A DNA stretch of 48,494 nucleotides. Origin: an uncultured Clostridia bacterium (GTDB lineage: Bacteria > Bacillota > Clostridia > TANB77 > CAG-508). Position numbers and translations under genes: made by a program. Below are positions 35,482 through 44,550 of the stretch, one piece after another. Below the pieces are notes generated by a model. The model had not been told where the DNA came from. It saw nothing but the letters and a program-made list of their open reading frames with translations, and ran no database searches. Positions within the stretch are counted from its first letter, which is position 1; every line of letters begins with the position of its first letter. The stretch is taken from the NCBI GenBank assembly GCA_944392945.1, contig CALXYJ010000010.1:1-48494 (forward strand), read 5' to 3'.

Positions 35482-35637
35482 TTATTTATTATTCAATTTA
35501 TTTTTTAAATCCTTAATAATTTCGTCCTTATTATCTGATTTCATAATTTTATTTGCAATATCCATACTCTTTTGTAGATCCTCTTTGTTTACGTTTGAAA
35601 GAAGATTCATTAGTTTAGCCATATCCATATTATCCAT
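35482..35637 (-). CDS. 51-residue hypothetical protein
   Basis: ATG 35637 follows GAGGTGAT, a good ribosome site, and the frame closes with TAA at 35482. The product begins MDNMDMAKLMNLLSNVNKED and ends in a Lys/Asn-rich helix (IIKDLKNKLNNK). It is charged and probably helical with no membrane part. Seventeen bases separate it from the next gene, so the three small reverse-strand genes look like one operon reading towards the terminator at 34794-34829. The function is unknown. Confidence 0.7.
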   Translation of the reverse strand: MDNMDMAKLMNLLSNVNKEDLQKSMDIANKIMKSDNKDEIIKDLKNKLNNK

Positions 35638-35782
35638 AAAATCACCTCTAATTAAATATATGAAATTTGTTAATTTATTATATTAATTTATATAAAAAAG
35701 TGTGCTGAAAGAGACTAAATTTTACCAAATTTTATTTTTAAAAATAAATTTACATAAAAATTAAACAAATATTAGAAAATTA

Positions 35783-35811
35783 TTGAAAAATAGGGAAAAA
35801 AAGTATATAAT
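35783..35811 (+). promoter_or_regulatory. promoter of the second surface-protein locus
   Basis: TTGAAA (35783-35788) and TATAAT (35806-35811) are 17 bases apart. The leader to GGGAGG is about 22 bases. This should drive the 1601- and 1226-residue genes together. Confidence 0.78.
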
Positions 35812-35849
35812 ATAAATATGTGGGATTATTATTTTTTAGGGAGGAAAAT

Positions 35850-38800
35850 ATGAAAAAATATGTTGTAAACAAATTAGTAGCAGCCTTAATTACAGTTTGT
35901 TTGCTTATGACTTATGTGTCTACATTAACAAACTCTGTTTATGCTGCATACGAAGAATTAGAAAGACAAGGAATAGTGTCAAATAACAAAAATGTTGAAT
36001 TTGATGCTTATTTTAAAGAAAACGAAAGTAGTAAGCATAGTAAAGATGCTCAAATAACAGAGGAACAAAAGATATATTTAAAAGTAAATGTAAAGGAAAC
36101 AGGATATTTAGAGAATGCTACAATTTCATTTGAAGATCCTAACTTCTCAATCTCAAAGGATTTTACAGTTTCAGGATATGTAAAATCAGTTGATTACGAA
36201 AATAATACAATTACTTTAAATCAACTAGAAAGTGGAAAAGAAATAGAAATTGAAGTTCCTGTAGAATTTATAAGAAAAGATAGTATGGACTTAGAATATT
36301 TTTCTAAAGAAACAAAATTAAATTTAACTGGAACATATTATGATGAAAATGAAAGGGAAAGAGATATAAAATCTGACATAAAAGTTAGATTAAATTGGGT
36401 AGCAACTCATAAGGCACTTTTAAATGAAGAAGTAATTAAATACGGACAACATAATACTAATGTGTATATGCAAACATTAGTAACAAGTGCATTAGAGGAT
36501 AATTCTCTTCCTATAGAATCCACAAAAATAGAGATTACAGTACCAAAAATAGCAGATAAAAATCCTGATGAGGTTAGAATATTTGCAGATACTGTAGCAA
36601 CAAATGCTAAAGAGTTTACAAAAGATATGTGGTCTTATAACAAAGACTCTGGAATTTTAGAAATTAATCTAGAAAACGAAGAAAATAATAATCAAATAAA
36701 TTGGAAAAGTGGAGAAGATAAATTTTATATTACATACATATATGAAGATACAACACTTGAGCCAGCAGTAATTAAAGAAAATGTTAAATCCACAATTAAA
36801 ACATATGTAATAGATGAAGAGGTTACAGCAAATCTAGATAAGAATATAGAACTAAATGAAGAAATTAGTACAGTAGCAGACATAGAAAGTTCTGCAACAG
36901 AAGAATTATATAAAGGTTATATGTATGCCAATAATAAATACGAAACAGAATATAGTTCAACTATTTCAGCAAATATTTCTTATATAGATGCTGTAGATAA
37001 ATTAGTTATTAATGAAAATAATGCAAATTTTGTTATGGCAGATGGAACAGAATTGCAAGCAGGAAATAATATATATTATAAATCTGTATCTATAAGTAAA
37101 TCTGTATTTGATAAAATTCTAGGTGAATCAGGAAATATTCAAATATATGATCAAAATGGAAATAAAATAGCTGGAATAGATAAAAATACAGCAGTTGATA
37201 AAAATGGAGATATGGTAATAATAATTAACAACCAAAATGTAACAGCTATACAAATCGAAACTAGTAAACCAATTGTAGAAGGAATTATAAGTTTTAATAT
37301 TAATAAAGCAATAAAACAAACTACATCATTAAATAGAGAAACAATAAGAAATATTCAAGAGATAAATGCAAATGTTTCTGGAAATGTAGTAAGTGAAGAT
37401 ATGGTAACAGAAATGCCAGAAGAAAAAGAAACAACTAAAATGAATGAAACGTCTACAAAGGCAGAGTTATATATAAATAATACAAATTTAACAACTACAG
37501 CTAAAAATGAAAATGTAGAAATTAAAGCTATATTAAAATCAAATGATTATACATGTGATTTATACAGAAATCCAACAGTACAAATTACATTACCAAGTGA
37601 AATAGAAAATGTAGAAATTAAAACAATTAATTTATTATATAATGAAAATATTCAAATAGCATCATATGATGTAACTACAGATAATAATGGTAACAAGGTA
37701 ATTAATGTTAGAATGCAAGGAGATCAAACTGAATTTGTTACAGATATAAGTAAAGGAATTAATATTGTAATAAATACAGATATAACTTTAAAAAGAACAT
37801 CAGCTAGTACAACTAAAGAAGCTGTATTAAAAGTAGTAAATGAGAAAGCTGTTCAATACGAAAATGATGGAATTGCTAAAGTTGGTTTAAATATTTATGC
37901 ACCACAAGGAGTTGTATTATTAAGTAGTGTTTCTAATTTTAATAATAATAATGATGAAGTAGTTTCATTATCTAATAAAGAACAAGCTGGAAAAATAGAA
38001 ACTAAAGCATCAGCTAAAAATATAACTATGAAAGCTACTGTTGTAAATAACTATGGAAAAGATATAAAAAATCCAAAAGTATTAGGAAGAATACCTTTCC
38101 AAGGAAATAAAAAGACAGACGGAGAAGACTTAGGATCTACTTTAGATACAGTACTAACATCAGGTCTTACAGTTTCAGGAATAGATAATAATTTAGTAAC
38201 AATTTATTATAGTGAAAATGGTGAAGCAACAGAAGATCTTAATGATCAAGCTAATGGATGGAAAACAACAATTGATGATGCTTCAAAAATAAAATCATAT
38301 TTAATAGTATTAGATAATTATGTAATGCCTCAAGCAACATCTTTTGATATGTCATATAATGTACAAGTCCCAGAAAACTTAGATCATAACGAAAATGCTT
38401 TTGGAACATATACAGTATATTATGAAGAAGATGGCAATAGTCAAATTATATCAAAATCAACAATTGCTCCAACAGTAGGTGTTTCTACAGGAAAAGGACC
38501 AGAGCTAAATGCAGAGGTTACTTCAAATGTACAAAGTACAGCATCTACACAAGACATTATAGAATATAAAGTAACAGTAAAAAATGATGGAGAAGTAGAA
38601 GCACAAAATGCTAAACTTACAATTAATTTACCAGATATGGTAGATTATGCAGAACATATACAAGAACCAATGTATGATGGTTATGAGCCAAAACCAGAAC
38701 AAAGAACATTAGAATATACAATAGGAAATCTTGGTGTTGGAGAAAGCAAAGATGTAACATTTACTATTAAAGCAAATAAAGAAGGTACATATAAATTAGA

Positions 38801-40655
38801 TTTAAATTTATCTGCTGATAATTTAGATAAAACAGAACAAATTTCAACACCTGAAGTACAAGTTTCATTATCTAGTTTTTACATTGAATTTAGAACAGTT
38901 ACAAAGGATAATGCAAGTGTTGGAAGCGAAATAGAGTATTATATAAATGTTTCTAATGCAACAGATTCAGAGATAAAAGATGTTGTAGCAACAATTGCTC
39001 TACCAGACAATGTAGAATATGTAGAAGCTTTAAGAAAAGAATATGGTTCACAAAATCCAACATCAGATGGAGTTAGTTATAATGAATCTACTAGAGTAGT
39101 AACACTTAATATGGGAGATATTGCTGGAAATGGAGTGGCAGATTATAATTACTCATTAAAAGTAAGAGCAACTAAAGCTGAAGATGTAAATATGCAACTT
39201 GTAGTAAAAGGAAGCAATACAAATGAACAAAAGAGTGTTATTATTACACATTCAGTTGGAGAAAGTAACTTACAAGTAACTACTGGTACAGATATTACAA
39301 AGGAATATTTACAAATTGGAGATGTAATAACATATACTATTACTGCTAAAAATGTAGGTACTGGAGTAATAAAAGACGTAAGAGTAGCAGCAACAATACC
39401 AGATAACTTAAAATATTTAAATACTACATATTATGTAGATGATAAACAAATTTTTGACGGATATTTATTAACAGACAAGGTTTCAGAAGTAACAATGGAT
39501 TTAGATGCAGGACAAACACTTAAATTTGTAGTAAAAGCAGCAGCAAATAAAATGATTGATACCTCTAAAGAAGAAGAGGATGTAAATGTAGGAGTAGAAG
39601 TTTCTGGAGAAGGAACTACAGAATATAAAGATGAAATAAAAAGCACTTTAGAGAACGATAATGTTGAAAACTCTAATACATATAGAATTTCTGGCGTAGT
39701 ATGGTTTGATGCAAATAGAAATGGAACAAGGGAAAATGATGAAGAAGTTCTTTCAGGAATTCCAGTAACCATAGTTGATGCAGAGACAGGTAATGCAGTA
39801 AGAAATTCAAATGGTAATGAAATTTCTGCTACAACAGATGAAAATGGAGAATATATTTTAAGTGATTTAATTCAAGGAGAATACATAGTTAAGTTTACTT
39901 ATGATAATTCTCAATATGTAATAACAGAATATAGAAAACAAGGTGTTGATGAGTCTGTAAATTCAGATGCAATCAATACTACAGAAAATAACGGAACAGC
40001 TATAACAGATAGTTTAGAGATTACAAATTCTAGTATGAATAACATAGATTTAGGTTTAGCAACAAAAGGAATATTTGACTTATCATTAAATAAAACATTA
40101 ACAAGAATTCAAAAAGCAGAAGGTCAAAATACAGATTCGACAGAATTTGATAATAGAAAATTAGGTAAAGTAGAGATACATTCAAGAAATATTAATAATA
40201 CAAATCTAGTTATAGAATATACAATGACAATTACTAATAATGGAAATGTAGCTGGATATGCTAAAAAGATTGTTGACTATTTACCTGATGGATTAGAATT
40301 TAATTCTAATATGAATCAAGATTGGTATGCTTCTGGAGATACAATAGTTTGTACAAGCTTAGAAAATGAAATAATAAATCCAGGAGAGTCAAAAGAAGTT
40401 AAATTATTGTTAACTAAGAAGATGACAGAAAATGGAACAGGTACAGTAACAAATAAAGCAGAAATAACAGAAACATATAATGATCAAGGTCTAGAGGATG
40501 TAAAATCAGAAGAAGATGATTCTAATTCTACAGCAAATGTAATTATAGGTGTAGCAACTGGTGGACCAATAGTTTATATAACACTAACGATAACAATATT
40601 AGCTATAATAGCTTGCGGAGCATATATAATTAATAAAAAGATATTAAAGGTTTAA
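35850..40655 (+). CDS. large surface protein with DUF11 and SdrD-B domains (1601 residues)
   Basis: ATG 35850 follows GGGAGG; the frame extends ten codons upstream without need. A signal peptide (about 1-34, ending VYAA) precedes an N-terminal region opening VEFDAYF. That region resembles the giant protein at 3505-15648, as does the IPFQGNK domain (about 730-880). Three DUF11-type modules follow (about 896, 1017, 1144), then an SdrD-B domain (about 1278-1375, SGVVWFDANRNGTRENDEE). A further DUF11-like module opens FDLSLNKTLT (about 1410). A membrane helix (about 1570-1594) and a short basic tail follow ANVIIGVATGGP. Such proteins form stalks on the cell wall. There is no canonical LPXTG. The 1226-residue gene starts 18 bases later. 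Confidence 0.85.
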   Translation: MKKYVVNKLVAALITVCLLMTYVSTLTNSVYAAYEELERQGIVSNNKNVEFDAYFKENESSKHSKDAQITEEQKIYLKVNVKETGYLENATISFEDPNFSISKDFTVSGYVKSVDYENNTITLNQLESGKEIEIEVPVEFIRKDSMDLEYFSKETKLNLTGTYYDENERERDIKSDIKVRLNWVATHKALLNEEVIKYGQHNTNVYMQTLVTSALEDNSLPIESTKIEITVPKIADKNPDEVRIFADTVATNAKEFTKDMWSYNKDSGILEINLENEENNNQINWKSGEDKFYITYIYEDTTLEPAVIKENVKSTIKTYVIDEEVTANLDKNIELNEEISTVADIESSATEELYKGYMYANNKYETEYSSTISANISYIDAVDKLVINENNANFVMADGTELQAGNNIYYKSVSISKSVFDKILGESGNIQIYDQNGNKIAGIDKNTAVDKNGDMVIIINNQNVTAIQIETSKPIVEGIISFNINKAIKQTTSLNRETIRNIQEINANVSGNVVSEDMVTEMPEEKETTKMNETSTKAELYINNTNLTTTAKNENVEIKAILKSNDYTCDLYRNPTVQITLPSEIENVEIKTINLLYNENIQIASYDVTTDNNGNKVINVRMQGDQTEFVTDISKGINIVINTDITLKRTSASTTKEAVLKVVNEKAVQYENDGIAKVGLNIYAPQGVVLLSSVSNFNNNNDEVVSLSNKEQAGKIETKASAKNITMKATVVNNYGKDIKNPKVLGRIPFQGNKKTDGEDLGSTLDTVLTSGLTVSGIDNNLVTIYYSENGEATEDLNDQANGWKTTIDDASKIKSYLIVLDNYVMPQATSFDMSYNVQVPENLDHNENAFGTYTVYYEEDGNSQIISKSTIAPTVGVSTGKGPELNAEVTSNVQSTASTQDIIEYKVTVKNDGEVEAQNAKLTINLPDMVDYAEHIQEPMYDGYEPKPEQRTLEYTIGNLGVGESKDVTFTIKANKEGTYKLDLNLSADNLDKTEQISTPEVQVSLSSFYIEFRTVTKDNASVGSEIEYYINVSNATDSEIKDVVATIALPDNVEYVEALRKEYGSQNPTSDGVSYNESTRVVTLNMGDIAGNGVADYNYSLKVRATKAEDVNMQLVVKGSNTNEQKSVIITHSVGESNLQVTTGTDITKEYLQIGDVITYTITAKNVGTGVIKDVRVAATIPDNLKYLNTTYYVDDKQIFDGYLLTDKVSEVTMDLDAGQTLKFVVKAAANKMIDTSKEEEDVNVGVEVSGEGTTEYKDEIKSTLENDNVENSNTYRISGVVWFDANRNGTRENDEEVLSGIPVTIVDAETGNAVRNSNGNEISATTDENGEYILSDLIQGEYIVKFTYDNSQYVITEYRKQGVDESVNSDAINTTENNGTAITDSLEITNSSMNNIDLGLATKGIFDLSLNKTLTRIQKAEGQNTDSTEFDNRKLGKVEIHSRNINNTNLVIEYTMTITNNGNVAGYAKKIVDYLPDGLEFNSNMNQDWYASGDTIVCTSLENEIINPGESKEVKLLLTKKMTENGTGTVTNKAEITETYNDQGLEDVKSEEDDSNSTANVIIGVATGGPIVYITLTITILAIIACGAYIINKKILKV

Positions 40656-40673
40656 AGAAAGGAGGAAGAAAAT

Positions 40674-43600
40674 ATGAAAAAATCAAAAATAATGATGTTA
40701 TTAATAATAGCAGTAATTATACCAATGATAACAGTATTAGCATTTCTTACACCAACTTCTAATGCAGCAACATTTTCATATGAGTTTAGTAGAGATGGAA
40801 CTCCTCCTTTTATAACTTCAATTGATGGAGTAGAAACAGAAGTATATTGTTCACAAGCTGGTGGAGTATTAAGATCAGGTTGGGAGTTAACATATCATAA
40901 TACAGAAACACATCAAATGTCAGCAGGTTTAGCATATGCATTAAGACAATGTAGTTCAATATATTCTAGACAAAATTTAATCTGGATGTCAGATATATCA
41001 GATAATATAATTGATGAACCACATTGGCGTCCTGATTTAGATGATGCACAAGAACAATATAACAAAATTGCAACATTTAATGATTACTATAGTAAATTAC
41101 AAGCTAATGGAACAGATGTAGTGTTTGAAGATACAAATCCAACATTACAAAGTTCTTCTGAAAGTGAATTTAAACTAGGACCATTTAAACTAGACTTTTA
41201 TAAGAGCAATTATTCTAAGATTTCTAGATTATATCTAAAAACAGATGATAATAGAGAAATTGAAGTAAGTAGAGTTAATTTTGGCGGATATACTGGTAGT
41301 GTATCAGATATAGATTCTGGAGAAGAATTTTATGTAATTCTTTCTCAGGCTGATGCACAAAATGCTACAAAAGTAAAATTAGTAGCAGAATATAGATATG
41401 AAGAAGCCAGTGGTACATATACATATTATGAACCATATGAAACATCAAAATATGGAAATACTGTACAACGTCTAGTAACAGTAGATTATACTGGAGGAAA
41501 TCAAACAAAAGCAGATGAGAGTCCAGAATTAGTATTAACAATAGATTTAGCAGGTAAAGCATTTAAAGATAATGTAGCAAATAAAGATGGTACAGAAGAT
41601 GGTATCATAAGTACTGGTGACGAAATGATTGAAGGTATGGAAGTAACTTTATTTAATAAAGCCGGAACAGAAATTGCTAAAACAACTACAGATAAAGATG
41701 GATATTATGAATTTAAAAATTTACCAGCAACATCAGAATATTATGTAAGATTTAAATATAATGGACAAATTTATGAACCAACAACATATCAAAGAGTAAG
41801 TAAAATTATAGATGAAAATGGAACTTTAGGTCCAACAACAATAGCAGAAAGATCTTATGCAACAGATGGAGTAGAAAATAGACAAAGCTTTAATAATAAG
41901 TTTACACCAGTAGATGCAACACATACAGTTCCAGATAGAAATGATGAAACAAATCCAGCATTTGATATATATGCATATACAGGATCTAATGGAATGCAAA
42001 GTCTAAAATATTATGGAATAACAAACTCTAAGGAAGAATTATTAAATATCAACTTTGGTATTAAAGAGAGAGAACAATTTGACATGAACTTAAGAAAAGA
42101 TTTAGTAAAAGTTGATTTAAGTATTAATGGAAAATCACATACATATAATTATCCTGGAGGTAACCAAGATCTAGAAGTAAACATAAGAGGTACAGATATA
42201 CCAGATTATGAAAGAGCTATTAGATCAGCAGACTTACAATATAAGTCAGATGCACAATTTGATAATGATGGGGATAAATTACAAGTATATGTAACATATA
42301 AGATTCAAATAAGAAATCAATCTATGGGACAAATTACAGGATATATAACAGATTTAAATGATTTCTATGATACATCTTATGAATTTGTAAGATCATATGA
42401 TGAAAATGAAAAGGATATTAGTTGGATACAAGCAGATGATATTAATGGAAATGGAAAAACATATCATGCAATGCATACAACAGACCTTGCAAACGAAGGA
42501 ATTGATGATCAAAAATGGATATTTGTAGAATACAAAGTATCATATGATGCATTAAGAGCATTATTAGAAGAAGGATCATCAACTAAAGAAAATTATGCAG
42601 AAATAGCAGGTTACAGAAATGCTTATAAAGAAGATAGAAAAGATCTTAATGACCAATTAATTTCAACAGCTGGAGAAAATGCAGGTTTAATAGATATAGA
42701 TTCTACACCATCTAATTTGAATCCAACAAATGCAAATGTACAAGAATTTGTAGCATTCTCTAAAACAGATGAATATCAAAACTTAGGAGGAGAAGAGAAA
42801 ACTCAAAGAAGTACAGCAGTATTTGAAGATGATGCAGATTCAGCTCCTGGTCTAAAACTAATAGTAGATAATATTAATGAAAGAAAAATTACAGGAACAG
42901 TATTCGAGGATACAGCTCTTCAAGATAAATTAGAGCAAGATAATGAAAGAATAGGAAACGGTATATACGAAGATGGTGAAAACTTAGTAAATCAGGTTAA
43001 AGTACAATTGATTTGTACAAATAGTGATGTAGAAGTAAAAGAAGCTTATACAAATGCTGATGGTACATATGAGATTAAAGGATATATACCAGGTGATTAT
43101 TCTATAAAATTCATCTATGGTGATTATGAATCATTAATTGCAGTACAACCAAATGATGAAATGTATACAGGTCAAGATTATAAATCTACAATATATCAAG
43201 AAGAAAATTATTCTGATGCACATTGGTATAATAATAATGTAGACAATAGAACAAATGATGCAAAAGATGACCAAACAAGAAGAGCTGAAGTAAATGCATA
43301 TAGTGAAGACTTAAAAAATACAAATGCAACTATCCTAAATGCAACAGCAACATCAGAAGAAGAAACTTTAAGAACATTAGCAGATAATACTAAAATGTAT
43401 GCAGATACAGCTCAAATGGGTATGGAGATTGAGTATGTAGGTCAAGAAAATACAGAATACTTAGTTAAAAATATTGACCTAGGAATTATAGAAAGACCTC
43501 GTTCAGATATATATGTAGAAAATAATATAACTCATGTTAAGATAACAACTGCTGGAGATGGTCAAACTATATTTGACACAGATCAATCAGTATCTAATTT

Positions 43601-44354
43601 AACTTGGTTACCTAATACTAGGGAAAATCAAGGTTTAGTACAAGCAACAATGGATGAGAATTTAATACATGGTGCAAGCTTGGAATTAACATATAGCATA
43701 AAGGTAATAAATACTGGTGAGACAGATTATAATGACGAAACATATTATAATACTGGTGTTATAACAGATCCAAATAATATTGTAACATTGAAGCCAGCAA
43801 ACATAATAGATTATGTTCCTAATAACTTGTCTTATGATCAAGCTTTAAATAATGGATGGCAAGAAGTTGCAGATAAAACACAATTAACATCTGGTACAGA
43901 TCCATATATTAAAGCAGTAGATGAAAATACATTTAATAGTTTACAAACAGCTGTTATTGCAACATCTGATAATCCTATATTACAATCTGATGCATTAGTT
44001 CCAGAAAATGCTAAAGATAAAGCAGGAAAATCATCAGAAACAGCTACATCAAATATTGTATTAACAAAAGTACTTTCATCAGATGGTGAAAATACTGCAG
44101 ATACAGAGTATGAAAATATTGTAGAAGTATTTGAATCAATAACAACAAATGGTAGAAGAACATATAATTCATTAATCTCAATACCTGGTAACTATAATGT
44201 AGGAGAACCAGATACAGGAGTATCAGAGAACTTTACAATAGTTCCACCATTTGGTGCAGTAGATGTAATTAAATATATTTTAATTGGTATAGCTGTAATT
44301 GCAATATTAGGTGTGGGAATATTCATAATTAAAAAGAAAGTAATAGCTAAATAA
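40674..44354 (+). CDS. surface protein with candidate thioester and SdrD-B domains (1226 residues)
   Basis: ATG 40674 follows AAAGGAGGA. A signal peptide (about 1-31, ending SNAA) is followed by a region that looks like a thioester domain: VYCSQAG (Cys59) and RQNLIW (Gln100). Such Cys-Gln bonds let Gram-positive adhesins attach covalently to host molecules. The 41-residue spacing is short for the family, so this is tentative. Two SdrD-B-like domains (about 292-400 and 738-830) carry GKAFKDNV...DGYYEFKNLP and GTVFEDTA...DGTYEIKGYIPGDY. A DUF11-like module lies near 1003. The end has TIVPPFGAV, a membrane helix (about 1196-1218) and KKKVIAK. It is the second gene of the operon and is closed by a strong terminator. 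Confidence 0.82.
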   Translation: MKKSKIMMLLIIAVIIPMITVLAFLTPTSNAATFSYEFSRDGTPPFITSIDGVETEVYCSQAGGVLRSGWELTYHNTETHQMSAGLAYALRQCSSIYSRQNLIWMSDISDNIIDEPHWRPDLDDAQEQYNKIATFNDYYSKLQANGTDVVFEDTNPTLQSSSESEFKLGPFKLDFYKSNYSKISRLYLKTDDNREIEVSRVNFGGYTGSVSDIDSGEEFYVILSQADAQNATKVKLVAEYRYEEASGTYTYYEPYETSKYGNTVQRLVTVDYTGGNQTKADESPELVLTIDLAGKAFKDNVANKDGTEDGIISTGDEMIEGMEVTLFNKAGTEIAKTTTDKDGYYEFKNLPATSEYYVRFKYNGQIYEPTTYQRVSKIIDENGTLGPTTIAERSYATDGVENRQSFNNKFTPVDATHTVPDRNDETNPAFDIYAYTGSNGMQSLKYYGITNSKEELLNINFGIKEREQFDMNLRKDLVKVDLSINGKSHTYNYPGGNQDLEVNIRGTDIPDYERAIRSADLQYKSDAQFDNDGDKLQVYVTYKIQIRNQSMGQITGYITDLNDFYDTSYEFVRSYDENEKDISWIQADDINGNGKTYHAMHTTDLANEGIDDQKWIFVEYKVSYDALRALLEEGSSTKENYAEIAGYRNAYKEDRKDLNDQLISTAGENAGLIDIDSTPSNLNPTNANVQEFVAFSKTDEYQNLGGEEKTQRSTAVFEDDADSAPGLKLIVDNINERKITGTVFEDTALQDKLEQDNERIGNGIYEDGENLVNQVKVQLICTNSDVEVKEAYTNADGTYEIKGYIPGDYSIKFIYGDYESLIAVQPNDEMYTGQDYKSTIYQEENYSDAHWYNNNVDNRTNDAKDDQTRRAEVNAYSEDLKNTNATILNATATSEEETLRTLADNTKMYADTAQMGMEIEYVGQENTEYLVKNIDLGIIERPRSDIYVENNITHVKITTAGDGQTIFDTDQSVSNLTWLPNTRENQGLVQATMDENLIHGASLELTYSIKVINTGETDYNDETYYNTGVITDPNNIVTLKPANIIDYVPNNLSYDQALNNGWQEVADKTQLTSGTDPYIKAVDENTFNSLQTAVIATSDNPILQSDALVPENAKDKAGKSSETATSNIVLTKVLSSDGENTADTEYENIVEVFESITTNGRRTYNSLISIPGNYNVGEPDTGVSENFTIVPPFGAVDVIKYILIGIAVIAILGVGIFIIKKKVIAK

Positions 44355-44356
44355 AT

Positions 44357-44405
44357 TTTAAAGACTTATAAGTAGAGATGCTTATAAGTCTTTAAATTTT
44401 TATAT
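44357..44405 (+). terminator. terminator of the 1601/1226-residue gene pair
   Basis: Stem TTTAAAGACTTATAAG with CTTATAAGTCTTTAAA around an eight-base loop and TTTTTATATTT after it. It begins just after the stop codon. Confidence 0.88.
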
Positions 44406-44509
44406 TTGTTACAAAAATGTAATAATTTATAATTATGAGCTCCCGTAAAGGCATAAGATAGATACAGAATCGTAATATAAATATACTTTTTTTATATAGT
44501 AAATATAAG

Positions 44510-44515
44510 TATAAT
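44510..44515 (+). promoter_or_regulatory. -10 element of the last surface protein gene
   Basis: TATAAT lies 21 bases before the ribosome site AAAGGAACTGAGGG of the gene at 44551. The -35 region is only a T-run. The gap 44406-44509 has no gene. Confidence 0.4.
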
Positions 44516-44550
44516 ATTGATTAGAATAAAATAAAAGGAACTGAGGGAAT

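Noticed and set aside
1468..44460. Recurring CCGTAA motif near 1472, 3319, 28552 and 44443 as a regulatory box
   Set aside because: Flanks differ, one copy is simply a GTAA tetraloop hairpin, and the spacing to genes is inconsistent.
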